From: Roseovarius nubinhibens ISM
Lineage (GTDB): Bacteria > Pseudomonadota > Alphaproteobacteria > Rhodobacterales > Rhodobacteraceae
DNA length: 64,000 nucleotides
Reading direction: 5' to 3'
NCBI RefSeq assembly: GCF_000152625.1
Contig: NZ_CH724156.1
Coordinates: 132,966 to 196,965 of the forward strand
A program made the translations under genes and the position numbers. Below the pieces are notes generated by a model. It saw only the letters and a program-made list of their open reading frames with translations, made no database searches and was not told where the DNA came from. This document shows, one piece after another, positions 52,197 to 59,910 of this stretch. The first letter of the stretch is position 1; each line of letters starts with the position of its first letter.

Positions 52197-53966
52197 TCAG
52201 AGCACCAACCGCACGAAGATCAACGCCAGCCCGCCGAAAAACAGCCCCGCCCGCAGCGCCCAGCTCCGTTTCGAGATGATCGCATGCGACATGAGACCCA
52301 GCCCCAGCCCGATCTGCAGCGCCGCCAGCACCGCCGCCAGCGGCGTCTCGGCCAGCGCGATGAGCGACGGGTTGGCAATCATCGCCAGCGGAATGACATA
52401 GAGCCCGAACCCAAGGCTCATCGCCGTCAGCGCCACCTTGAGCCAGCTCTCGCCAATCATCCCCGCCGCGATGAACACCGCGCCGCAGACCGGCGGCGTG
52501 ATCGTCGACAAGAGCGCGAACCAGAACACGAAGAGATGCGCCTGCAACGGTGCCAGCCCCAGCTGCGCCAGCGCCGGACCCGCCACCGAGATACAGATCA
52601 CATAGGCCGCCGTCGTCGGCACCTCCATCCCGAGGATGAGACAGGCCAGGGCGGTGAGCAAGAGCGCGGGCCAGAGCATGCCCCCCGATCCCGACAGGAT
52701 CAGCGAGGTGATCTTGACCCCCAGCCCGGTGACCGACAGCACGCCGATGATGATCGAGGCACAGATGATGATCGCCGCGATCATCGACACCTGCCGCGCG
52801 GCGGTCAAAAGCGCGGTCTCGAAGCGGCGCACCGTATCGCGCCACGGGTTGAGGCCCCGCCCGTTAAAGATCAGCAGCACAAAGCCCGTGAGAATGGCGA
52901 GGCTCGCGGCATATTGCGGCGTCACCCCGACCCAGAACATGCCCAGAAGCAGCACGGCAAAGGGCACCGCGAAAAACGCCGAGGTCACCACCACATCGCG
53001 CAGCGCCGGCCGGTCTTCGGCCGCCACGCCGCGCAGGTCCATGCGGCCCGCATAGGCGTTGACCCCGACCCAGACCGCGAGGAAATAGAGGATGGCGGGC
53101 AACAGCGCCGCCGCCATGATCGAGGTATAGGGCACGCCCGTCAGCTCCACCATGACAAAGGCCCCGGCCCCCATCAGCGGCGGCATGATCTGGCCGCCCG
53201 ACGAGGCCACCGCCTCGACCGCCGCCGCCAGCCGCTTGGGATAGCCGAGCCGCGTCATCGCCGGCAGGGTGATCGCCCCGGTCGAGGCCACATTGGCCGA
53301 GGCCGAGCCCGAGATCGAACCAAAGAAGGCCGAGGACAGGACCGACACCTTTGCCGCCCCGCCCTTGAGCCGCCCGGCGGCGGCCGAGGCGAGGTTCATG
53401 AACCCCTGCCCCGCCTCGCCCGCGTTGAGCACCGCGCCAAAGATCACGAAAATCGCCACCACATTGACCGAGACGCCGGTGAGACTGCCCCAAAGCCCGC
53501 CCTCGGCAATGGTCAACGTGCCCAGAAAACTTGCCAGCGGCGTGCCGGAATGTCCGAACTCGCCGGGGATATGCTGACCGAATAGGCCGTAGAGCAGCGC
53601 CAGCAACGCCACCAGCGGCAAGGGCCAGCCGATCGCCCGCCGCGCCGCCTCGAGCACCACGCCAAGAAGGACAAAGCCCACCACGGTCTGAAACGGTGTC
53701 TCGAGAAACCCGTATTGATCGATGAGCGCTTCATGCGACAGCGCCACCCAGAGCGACGCCGCCACACCAAGCCCCATCAGCGCCACGCCCGACCAGCGCA
53801 TCCAGCCGCTCTGCCCCGGCACGATGAGAATGAACGGCAGCGCCAGCGCCAGATGCAGCGGACGGCTCACCAGATTGGGCACCAGCCCGGAAAAGATCAG
53901 GCCAAGATGGAAAACGACCAGCCCGAGGGCCAGCAAAACGGGAACCAGGCGCATGACGGGGCTCAT
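52197..53966 (-). CDS. TRAP transporter fused permease (4TM/12TM) subunit
   Basis: 589 residues and about 16 hydrophobic spans. The N-terminal ~180 residues form the small-subunit-like part (PVLLALGLVVFHLGLIFSGL, FQTVVGFVLLGVVLEAA). The remaining ~400 form the large DctM-like part with FGSISGSASANVASTGAITLPAM, SSGGQIMPPLMGAGAFVM and FFWFALLSTITPPVCGAVFIAAG. These fused permeases work with TAXI-type binding proteins, and one is encoded directly upstream. Na+-dependent uptake of an organic acid or similar compound across the inner membrane is predicted; the substrate is not deducible. Confidence 0.94.
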   Translation of the reverse strand: MSPVMRLVPVLLALGLVVFHLGLIFSGLVPNLVSRPLHLALALPFILIVPGQSGWMRWSGVALMGLGVAASLWVALSHEALIDQYGFLETPFQTVVGFVLLGVVLEAARRAIGWPLPLVALLALLYGLFGQHIPGEFGHSGTPLASFLGTLTIAEGGLWGSLTGVSVNVVAIFVIFGAVLNAGEAGQGFMNLASAAAGRLKGGAAKVSVLSSAFFGSISGSASANVASTGAITLPAMTRLGYPKRLAAAVEAVASSGGQIMPPLMGAGAFVMVELTGVPYTSIMAAALLPAILYFLAVWVGVNAYAGRMDLRGVAAEDRPALRDVVVTSAFFAVPFAVLLLGMFWVGVTPQYAASLAILTGFVLLIFNGRGLNPWRDTVRRFETALLTAARQVSMIAAIIICASIIIGVLSVTGLGVKITSLILSGSGGMLWPALLLTALACLILGMEVPTTAAYVICISVAGPALAQLGLAPLQAHLFVFWFALLSTITPPVCGAVFIAAGMIGESWLKVALTAMSLGFGLYVIPLAMIANPSLIALAETPLAAVLAALQIGLGLGLMSHAIISKRSWALRAGLFFGGLALIFVRLVL

Positions 53967-53973
53967 CTCATTC

Positions 53974-54025
53974 TCTGGGAATTGTGTCTGGGAATCGTGT
54001 CTGGGAAGCGTGTTTGGGGACGTCT
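53974..54025 (+). repeat. 13-bp tandem repeat array upstream of the TRAP permease gene
   Basis: Units TCTGGGAATTGTG (53974), TCTGGGAATCGTG (53987), TCTGGGAAGCGTG (54000) and a diverged fourth, TTTGGGGACGTCT (54013), repeat every 13 bases. The core GTGTCTGGGAA resembles the GTGTGGGGAA units that repeat with the same 13-base period at both ends of the island. Confidence 0.7.
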
Positions 54026-54055
54026 TTAGCGGTCAGCGCCTCGGGAAAGAAACGA

Positions 54056-54080
54056 CCCCGGCGTGACGGGCACGCCGGGG
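54056..54080 (-). terminator. Hairpin between TAXI binding protein and TRAP permease genes
   Basis: Perfect 10-bp stem (CCCCGGCGTG with CACGCCGGGG, loop of five), 24 bases after the TAXI stop; on the minus strand it is followed by a T-rich TCGTTTCTTT. Probably attenuates transcription, so the binding protein is made in excess of the permease. Confidence 0.75.
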
Positions 54081-54103
54081 CCTTTGTCCAAGGCTGGCAC
54101 AGT

Positions 54104-55066
54104 TTACATCTGCGCGTCGCTAAGCGTGAAACCCGCTTCCTTGTAGTAGCGGATCGCCCCGGGGTGGATCTGGCCGGTGATGGTCTCCATCAACGCCTGA
54201 TCAACGGCAAGCCACCAAGGCGCTGCCTCGCCCATCGCCTCGCGCTGCTCCCAGAAGGTCTTGGTGAGCTCATAGGCCACGTCGTCGCTCATCTTGGTGG
54301 TGGCAAACGCCACCACGGGCAGCGAAGTGGTCACGATATCGGCATCCTGACCGGCATAGGTGCCCGCCGGGATGACCAGACGGGTGCGCTTGGTCTCGGC
54401 GATCTGTTCGTCGGTGAGCGACAGGATGTCGACCTCGGTGCTTGCCGCCGCCTCGATCACGTTCGGCGCGGGATAGGACCCCGCCGTCACGAACCCGTCG
54501 ATCTGGCCGTTCTTGAGCGCCGCGACCGCGTTCGACAGCTCCACCTCGGCCAGCTCGACCTTGCCTTCAAGCCCGAACATCTCGAGATATTTCTGGCCTT
54601 CACGCGCCCCGAAAGAGCCTTTGCCCAGCAGGATCGTCTTGCCTTCGAGATCGGCAAAGCTTTCGACACCGGCGGATTTGGCGGTGACGAAATGCATGGT
54701 CAGCGACGGGATCGGAAAGAGCGCGCGGATCTCGTCAAAGGACGGGTCCGACTTGCCCTCGAACATCGCCTTGCCCTCTTGCGCCAGACGCACCAGCGCC
54801 GGCGGCGTGGTAAAGACGTAATCGGCACCGCGCGCGCGGACCTCCATCACGTTCTGCACCGAGCCTTGGCTCTCTTCGACCGTGACGATGACATTGCCCT
54901 CGGTCCCGGCCTTCATCGCCTCGGCGATCTGCACGCCCATTTGGTAGTAGGACGAGCTCGATTTCGCGGACTTGTAGGTCACGCGTTCTTGCGCCTCGGC
55001 TTGCCCGCCTGCGAGACCGGCAGTCACGGCCAGCGCCGCCGCCGCGATGGTTGCGGTAAATTTCAT
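54104..55066 (-). CDS. TAXI family TRAP transporter solute-binding protein
   Basis: 320 residues with a signal peptide (ATIAAAALAVTAGLAGGQAEA, cleavage before QERV). TAXI-type periplasmic binding fold: YYQMGVQIAEAM, VIVTVEESQGSVQNVMEVRARGADYVFTT, KTILLGKGSFGAREGQKYLEMFGL, and IDGFVTAGSYPAPNVIEAA. It captures the solute for the fused TRAP permease encoded downstream. The substrate is unknown; glutamate or other organic acids are typical for the family, but that is not shown here. Confidence 0.93.
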   Translation of the reverse strand: MKFTATIAAAALAVTAGLAGGQAEAQERVTYKSAKSSSSYYQMGVQIAEAMKAGTEGNVIVTVEESQGSVQNVMEVRARGADYVFTTPPALVRLAQEGKAMFEGKSDPSFDEIRALFPIPSLTMHFVTAKSAGVESFADLEGKTILLGKGSFGAREGQKYLEMFGLEGKVELAEVELSNAVAALKNGQIDGFVTAGSYPAPNVIEAAASTEVDILSLTDEQIAETKRTRLVIPAGTYAGQDADIVTTSLPVVAFATTKMSDDVAYELTKTFWEQREAMGEAAPWWLAVDQALMETITGQIHPGAIRYYKEAGFTLSDAQM

Positions 55067-55173
55067 GACATCCTCCCTGGATCATCAACCAACTTAGATC
55101 GGGGCTGTCTTACAATGGATCTGCGCCGGGTGCCACTGGGCCGTGGCTTTTGGCCCATAGGTTTTTTCGCGGC

Positions 55174-55944
55174 TCAGCCGGGAATGACCACCGGCCGCCC
55201 GGCATGGCGCACCACATCAAAGCGCAAGCCGAACACCTCCCAGAGCCGATCAGGCGTCAGCACCGCGTCACAGGGTCCCGCCGCATGGACCCGGCCATCG
55301 CGCAGCGCCACCACGTGATCGGCCCAGCGCGCGGCGGCGTTGATGTCATGCACCACCAGCACCACGCTGCGCCCGGTCTGGCCCGCGCGCCCGGGCCGCG
55401 ACAGCGCATGCAGCCGCGCCATGAGATCATGCGCATGGCGCGGATCGAGCGCATTGAGCGGCTCATCGAGCAAGAGCCACGGCGCCGATTGCGCCCAGAC
55501 CATCGCCACCAGCGCCCGCTGCCGCTGCCCGCCCGACAACGTATCGAGCGCCCGCCCCGCGAGATCGTCGAGCTCGAACGCCGCCAGCGCCTCGGCCACG
55601 ATGGCGCGATCCTCCGCCCCCTCGCGTCCGCCATGATGCGGCCAACGGCCAAAGCCCACGAGATCGGCCACGCTCAGCCGCGCCACGATGCTCGGCGATT
55701 GCTGCAAGAGCGCCACGCGCCGCGCCCGCGCCCGGTCCTCCATCGCGAACGGGTCCTCGCCATCGATGCCGACCGCGCCCGCGCCGGGCCGGTTGAGCCC
55801 CGCCATGCAATGCAGAAGCGTCGATTTCCCGGCCCCGTTCGCGCCGATGAGCGCGGTGATCCCGCCGCGCGGCAGGATGGCACTCACATCCCTCAGGATC
55901 GGCGTGCCGCCCGCCGCATAGCTCAGATTTGTCAGCTCGATCAC
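55174..55944 (-). CDS. Siderophore/iron ABC transporter ATP-binding protein
   Basis: 256 residues. ABC ATPase of the FecE/FepC type: ALIGANGAGKSTLLHCMAGL (Walker A), VALLQQSPSIVARLSVADLVGFGR (Q-loop and the V-x-D-x-V-x-x-G-R motif of iron importers), DTLSGGQRQRALVAMVWAQ (signature), PWLLLDEPLNALD (Walker B) and VVHDINAAARWAD (H-loop). It powers the two FecCD permeases encoded upstream, overlapping the second by four bases. Confidence 0.94.
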   Translation of the reverse strand: MIELTNLSYAAGGTPILRDVSAILPRGGITALIGANGAGKSTLLHCMAGLNRPGAGAVGIDGEDPFAMEDRARARRVALLQQSPSIVARLSVADLVGFGRWPHHGGREGAEDRAIVAEALAAFELDDLAGRALDTLSGGQRQRALVAMVWAQSAPWLLLDEPLNALDPRHAHDLMARLHALSRPGRAGQTGRSVVLVVHDINAAARWADHVVALRDGRVHAAGPCDAVLTPDRLWEVFGLRFDVVRHAGRPVVIPG

Positions 55945-56885
55945 ATCCGCCTCCGTCGCAACACAAGGCCGAGAAACACCAGCCCGCCAAAGAACTCGAC
56001 CACCACCTCGAGCGCCGATTGCTGCCCCAAGAGCCGCTCGAAGAGGAACTGCCCCGCCACGAGGATCAGCGCCCCGGTCATCGCCGCCGCCGGCAAGAGA
56101 AGCGCATGGCGATGGCTCGGCACGAGATAGCGCGCGAGGCTCGCCGCCAGCAGCCCGAGAAACATCAACGGCCCGACAAGCGCCGTGGCCACCGCCACCA
56201 GCACCACCACCAGCCCCAGCGCCCGCCGCACCAGCCCGTCATGGTCAAGCCCCAGCCCCCGCGCCACTGGCCGGCCAAGCCCCGCCACATCGAGCGCCGG
56301 CACCATCCGCCACGCCAGCCCCAGCGCCAGGATGAGCGCCCCGGCCGCCACCGCCAATTCGCCCCGGTCCACCCGGCCGAAACTCGCCACCACCGCCTGC
56401 TGGACGACGCCGAACTCTGACGGATCGATGAGCCGCCCCATCAGATCCGAGAGCCCGCGCAGCAAGAGGCCAAGCACCACCCCGGTGAGCACCACCCGCG
56501 TCACATCGCTGACCCCGCCGCGCAGGAAGAGATGAAACACCGCCAAGACCACGATCAGCAGCACCGAGACATTGAGCGCAAAGCCCCAGCCCGGCCCGAT
56601 CCCGGCATAGCCCGCCGCGCCAAAGACAAAGACCAGCGTCATCTGCAGGAAGATATAGAGCGCATCGAGCCCCATCAGGTTCGGCGTCAAAAGCTGATTG
56701 CCGATCACCGTCTGAAAGATCAGCGTCGCCGCCCCGGCCGCAGCGCCCACCACCAACAGCGCCACGAGCTTGCTGGCGCGCAACCCAAGGATGATCCCCA
56801 CCGGCCCGTTGAGCTGCCACAGCAGAAACCCCGCCGACACCAGCGCCAGCACCAGCCCGAGCCAGATGAGACGCCGCTCAGCCAT
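55941..56885 (-). CDS. FecCD-family iron-siderophore permease 2
   Basis: 314 residues from ATG 56885; a longer frame would lie inside the other permease gene. About nine hydrophobic spans (LIWLGLVLALVSAGFLLWQL, VALLVVGAAAGAATLIFQTVIGNQLLTPNLMG, VVLTGVVLGLLLRGL). The FecCD signature G-N-x-L-x-x-P-x-x-x-G is present, and LLLPAAAMTGALILVAGQF is the usual late span. Forms the membrane channel with permease 1, whose stop it overlaps by eight bases. Confidence 0.93.
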   Translation of the reverse strand: MAERRLIWLGLVLALVSAGFLLWQLNGPVGIILGLRASKLVALLVVGAAAGAATLIFQTVIGNQLLTPNLMGLDALYIFLQMTLVFVFGAAGYAGIGPGWGFALNVSVLLIVVLAVFHLFLRGGVSDVTRVVLTGVVLGLLLRGLSDLMGRLIDPSEFGVVQQAVVASFGRVDRGELAVAAGALILALGLAWRMVPALDVAGLGRPVARGLGLDHDGLVRRALGLVVVLVAVATALVGPLMFLGLLAASLARYLVPSHRHALLLPAAAMTGALILVAGQFLFERLLGQQSALEVVVEFFGGLVFLGLVLRRRRM

Positions 56886-57822
56886 GCACCCGCCCCCGGC
56901 TACGACCCAAGAGCCACAGGAACACCGCCGCCCCGGCCACCGCGAAAATCGTCCCCGCCGGCACCTCATAGGGCGCGCGGATCACCCGGCCCAGAATATC
57001 CGCCGCCAGCACCGCCGCGCCGCCAAGCCCCGCCACCAAGGGCAGGTTGCGGCGCAGATTGTCGCCGCGCCAGTGCGACACGATATTGGCCGCCACCAGC
57101 CCGACAAACGGCAGGCTGCCCACCGTGACCACCACCACCGCCATGATCAGCGCCACCGCCATCAACCCGAGCATCCGGGTTTGCCGATAATCGAGGCCAA
57201 GGCTGCGCGCCTGCGTCTCGCCCAGACCCAAGAGCGTGATCCGATCCGCCAGCGCATAAAGCCCCAGCGCCAGCGCCGCGATCAGCCACAAAAGCTCATA
57301 ACGCCCCTGCACCACGCCGGAAAACTCCGCCAGCCGCCAGGCCCCGATATATTGCACAAGGTCGGTCTGCCACGCGATATAGACCCCGGCGGCCCAGAGG
57401 ATACCGCCATAGATCAGCCCCACGATCGGCAAGAGCATCGGGTCCTGTCGCGGCACCGCGCGGGCGAGCATCAAAAAGGCCGCCATGCCGACCATGGCCG
57501 CCCCCGCGCCGCTCAGCATCTTGAGCCAGAGCGCCGCGCCGGGGGCCAGAAGCGTCACCGCCAACAGGCCCAACATGGCCGATTCCGGTGTCCCGATGAG
57601 CGACGGCTCGACAAGCCGGTTCTGCACCGATTTCTGCACCACCACCCCGGCCAGCGCGAGGCCGATCCCGGTGAGGATCGCCGCCGCCGTGCGGGGAAAG
57701 CGGCTCACCAAGATGAGCCAGCCGGCATCCATCTCGCCCGAAAAGAGCGGCGCCGCCCCGATCACGAGGCTGAGCGCCGCCAGCCCCGCCAGCGTGGCCC
57801 AGATCAGCACCGCATCGCGCAT
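56878..57822 (-). CDS. FecCD-family iron-siderophore permease 1
   Basis: 314 residues. About nine hydrophobic spans; RFPRTAAAILTGIGLALAGVVVQKSVQNRLVEPSLIGTPESAMLG is the classic R-x-P-R-x-x-x-A-x-x-x-G region with the coupling-loop motif. GSLPFVGLVAANIVSHWRGDNLRRNLP carries the F-V-G-L-x-x-P-like loop that contacts the ATPase. Preceded by the binding protein gene three bases away. Confidence 0.94.
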   Translation of the reverse strand: MRDAVLIWATLAGLAALSLVIGAAPLFSGEMDAGWLILVSRFPRTAAAILTGIGLALAGVVVQKSVQNRLVEPSLIGTPESAMLGLLAVTLLAPGAALWLKMLSGAGAAMVGMAAFLMLARAVPRQDPMLLPIVGLIYGGILWAAGVYIAWQTDLVQYIGAWRLAEFSGVVQGRYELLWLIAALALGLYALADRITLLGLGETQARSLGLDYRQTRMLGLMAVALIMAVVVVTVGSLPFVGLVAANIVSHWRGDNLRRNLPLVAGLGGAAVLAADILGRVIRAPYEVPAGTIFAVAGAAVFLWLLGRSRGRVHG

Positions 57823-57825
57823 GGC

Positions 57826-58767
57826 CTAGCCCTTGGCCCCGAACCCGGCGATGATCTGATCGAGAATGATTGTGAGCGATTGCACCCCGCCGCCGCCGAT
57901 ATAGAGCGCCCCGGCGTCGAGATAGAGGATCTGATCCTGTTTCGCTGCCGTGGTCCGCGCCACCAGAGGATTGTCGAGCGTCGCCCGCGCCGCCTCGCCG
58001 CCCGCGTCAATCGCCGCGCCGCGATCCACCACGAGAATCCAGTCGGGGTCGATCTGGGCGATGAACTCAAAGGACACCGCCTCGCCATGGGTCTCGGCCT
58101 TGACCTCCGGATAGGCCTCGGGCAGGCCGAGCTCTTCATGCAGCCAGCCAAAGCGGCTATTGCGCCCATAGGCGGAAATCTTGCCGCCATTGGTCAAGAG
58201 GATCAGCCCCCGGCCCTTACCCGCGACGGCCGCCTTGGCCTCGGCGATCCGCGCGTCGAGATCCTGCGCCAGCGCCTCGGCCTCGGCCTCGCGATCAAAG
58301 AGCGCCCCATAGGCCGCCAGCCGCGCCTTGGCCTGCGCCGTCACATCCATGCCCCAGATGGTCATGTCGATGGTCGGCGCAAACGCGCTCAGCGCCTCGC
58401 GCTGCGGCGACGACCGGCCGCCCGCGATGATCAGTCCAGGTGCCATGCGCGCCAGCGCCTCGAAATCCGGCTCAAAGAGCGTGCCCACCGGTGCCGCCGC
58501 CTCGGCCACATCCGCCAGATAGGGCAGGAAGAGCTTCTCGGGCACCCCGTCCATCTCGACCCCCAGCGCCTCGAGCGTGTCAATCGCCGCCACGTCATAA
58601 ACGACGAGCGGCGGCGTCGCACCGCTGACCTCCACCGGGCCGGTGGCCGTCTCGACTGTGACGGGATCGGCCTGCGCCGCCATCGGCAGGGCAACGGCCA
58701 GAGCGAGCGCCGGCGCAAGCGCCAGCACGGAGGACGGAATGAGACGCATGGGTCCACCTTTCGACAT
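57826..58767 (-). CDS. Siderophore ABC transporter substrate-binding protein
   Basis: 313 residues from ATG 58767 (GGGGAG seven bases upstream); ATG 58749 (MRLIPS), with AGGTGG upstream, is an equal alternative. Signal peptide LIPSSVLALAPALALAVALPMAAQA. FatB/FecB-type fold: VVYDVAAIDTLEALGVEMDGVP, FEPDFEALARMAPGLIIAGGRSS, GLILLTNGGKISAYGRNSRFGWLHEELGL and IDPDWILVVDRG. It binds a ferric siderophore in the periplasm and feeds the FecCD channel. First gene of the importer operon, divergent from the DUF2218 gene. Confidence 0.93.
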   Translation of the reverse strand: MSKGGPMRLIPSSVLALAPALALAVALPMAAQADPVTVETATGPVEVSGATPPLVVYDVAAIDTLEALGVEMDGVPEKLFLPYLADVAEAAAPVGTLFEPDFEALARMAPGLIIAGGRSSPQREALSAFAPTIDMTIWGMDVTAQAKARLAAYGALFDREAEAEALAQDLDARIAEAKAAVAGKGRGLILLTNGGKISAYGRNSRFGWLHEELGLPEAYPEVKAETHGEAVSFEFIAQIDPDWILVVDRGAAIDAGGEAARATLDNPLVARTTAAKQDQILYLDAGALYIGGGGVQSLTIILDQIIAGFGAKG

Positions 58768-58861
58768 CAGGTTTCTCCCCTCTCGGCTTGCGTCTGGCTG
58801 GCGGCGGGGCTGTTGGCCTGTGCAATACGCCCTTGTCGTCCCGGACCGCAAGCCCTAAATC

Positions 58862-58882
58862 TTATCAAAACAATCAGGATAA
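58862..58882. promoter_or_regulatory. Possible iron-regulator site between importer and DUF2218 genes
   Basis: TTATC-N11-GATAA inverted repeat in the divergent intergenic region. On the minus strand TGATTGTTTTGATAA is one base away from the TGA-N9-TCA pattern of RirA iron boxes. Weak by itself, but it is placed between two genes expected to be iron-regulated. Confidence 0.3.
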
Positions 58883-58886
58883 TAGC

Positions 58887-59186
58887 ATGACCGAGACATT
58901 GACCTATCAGACCGGCACCTTCACCACCGACCATGCGAGCAAATATCTGCAACAGCTCTGCAAGCATTTCGCCCATAAGATCGAGGTCGAGTATGACCCT
59001 TCGAGCGCCCGCATGGCGCTGCCCACCGGCCCGGCGACGCTTGCCGCCGATGGCGACCGTCTGACCGCCCGCATCTCCGGCGCGGATGACGCAGCGCTCG
59101 ACCGGGCGCGCCATATCATCGACGACCACCTGAAACGCTTTGCCCATCGCGAAAACTTCGAGGCGATGGACTGGCAAGCGGCCTGA
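58887..59186 (+). CDS. DUF2218 family protein
   Basis: 99 residues from ATG 58887. Small DUF2218 domain: TFTTDHASKYLQQLCKHFAHKIEV, ARMALPTGPATLAADGDRL and ARHIIDDHLKRFAHRENF. Such genes often sit beside siderophore uptake or reductase genes; a role in iron handling is inferred from this neighbourhood only. Divergent from the importer operon; followed by a repeat and a bidirectional terminator. Confidence 0.88.
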   Translation: MTETLTYQTGTFTTDHASKYLQQLCKHFAHKIEVEYDPSSARMALPTGPATLAADGDRLTARISGADDAALDRARHIIDDHLKRFAHRENFEAMDWQAA

Positions 59187-59273
59187 AACCCGCACTGTCG
59201 GGATACTGCCGCAATACCGACGTCTTGCCGACAGTCAAAAAGGGCGCCTCTCGGGGCGCCCTTTTCCATGGTC
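59173..59273. repeat. About 100-bp duplicated block, copy 1 (44-bp repeat plus terminator)
   Basis: Runs from the 3' end of the DUF2218 gene through the 44-bp 11-mer repeat (59192-59236) and a bidirectional hairpin terminator to CCATGGTCA. It matches 59811-59910 along its whole length with about a dozen differences. Confidence 0.8.
59237..59265 (-). terminator. Bidirectional intrinsic terminator (DUF2218 / VOC genes)
   Basis: AAAAAGGGCGCC-TCTC-GGGGCGCCCTTTT: the stem is followed by T runs on both strands, so it can end DUF2218 (plus) and VOC (minus) transcripts. Confidence 0.88.
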
Positions 59274-59285
59274 AAACGCCGGGCG

Positions 59286-59687
59286 TCATACCCCGCCGGG
59301 ACCGACCGTTTGGATCAGCTGGATCAGATTGCCACAGCTATCGTCGAACACCGCCATCCGCACCGGTCCGGCATCCATCGGCTCTTGGACAAAGACGACA
59401 CCGCGCTCTTTCAATGCCTGACACTCCGCATCGAGATCCTCGACCTGAAAGGAATGCGCAGGAATCCCATCCGCAACCAGCGCTTGGGTATAGGGCTTCA
59501 CCGCCGGGTGATCACTCGGCTCCAGAAGAAGCTCCGGCCCGTCAGGCTGGTCCTTGGACACCAGCGTGAGCCAGCGATGCCCGCCCAAGGGCACATCGTG
59601 CTTCACCTCAAATCCCAGCTTGCCACAATAGAACGCTTGGGCTTTTGCCTGATCCTCCACGAAGATGCTGGTGATATAGATCTTCAT
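59286..59687 (-). CDS. VOC (glyoxalase/bleomycin resistance superfamily) protein
   Basis: 133 residues from ATG 59687, with GGAGG upstream; a longer frame to 59843 has no homology. VOC fold in two beta-alpha-beta-beta-beta halves: MKIYITSIFVEDQAKAQAFYCGKLGFEVKHDVPLG, WLTLVSKDQPDGPELLLEP, then VEDLDAECQALKERGVVFVQEP and RMAVFDDSCGNLIQLIQ. The substrate is unknown; metal ligands are not all evident. The gene sits between two copies of a ~100-bp block that normally would be a single DUF2218/TonB-receptor spacer, so it appears to be inserted. Confidence 0.88.
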   Translation of the reverse strand: MKIYITSIFVEDQAKAQAFYCGKLGFEVKHDVPLGGHRWLTLVSKDQPDGPELLLEPSDHPAVKPYTQALVADGIPAHSFQVEDLDAECQALKERGVVFVQEPMDAGPVRMAVFDDSCGNLIQLIQTVGPGGV

Positions 59688-59810
59688 GGCCCTATCCTCC
59701 CCGCCGCATTGCCCATTGGCCCGGTCAGCCGTGGCCATTGCGTCAAATAGATCGACGCCGTGAGACATCAAAAGCCGCGCTGCTGTAATGGAATGCGGAG
59801 ATAGGCCCCG

Positions 59811-59910
59811 TGGCAAGGGGCCTGAAACCTGCACTGTCGTCATACCGCCGCAATACCGACGTCCTACCGACAGTCAAAAAGGGCGCCCCGAGAGGCGCCC
59901 TTTCCCATGG
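59811..59910. repeat. About 100-bp duplicated block, copy 2
   Basis: Second copy of the block at 59173-59273: it starts with the TGGCAAG...GGCCTGAAACC tail of a DUF2218-like end, then the 44-bp repeat (59831-59875) and the hairpin terminator, ending at the TonB receptor stop. Confidence 0.8.
59876..59903 (-). terminator. Intrinsic terminator of the TonB-dependent receptor gene
   Basis: GGGCGCC-CCGAGA-GGCGCCC stem; on the minus strand TTTTT follows directly (59876-59880). It lies a few bases past the receptor stop. Confidence 0.88.

Noticed and set aside
56770-58890. Plus-strand open frame of about 700 codons opposite the iron importer
   Set aside because: Antisense shadow; the minus strand encodes complete FecCD permeases and a binding protein.
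59192-59875. Repeated 11-mers considered as a CRISPR array
   Set aside because: Units are contiguous without unique spacers, copies are dispersed, and no cas genes are present.
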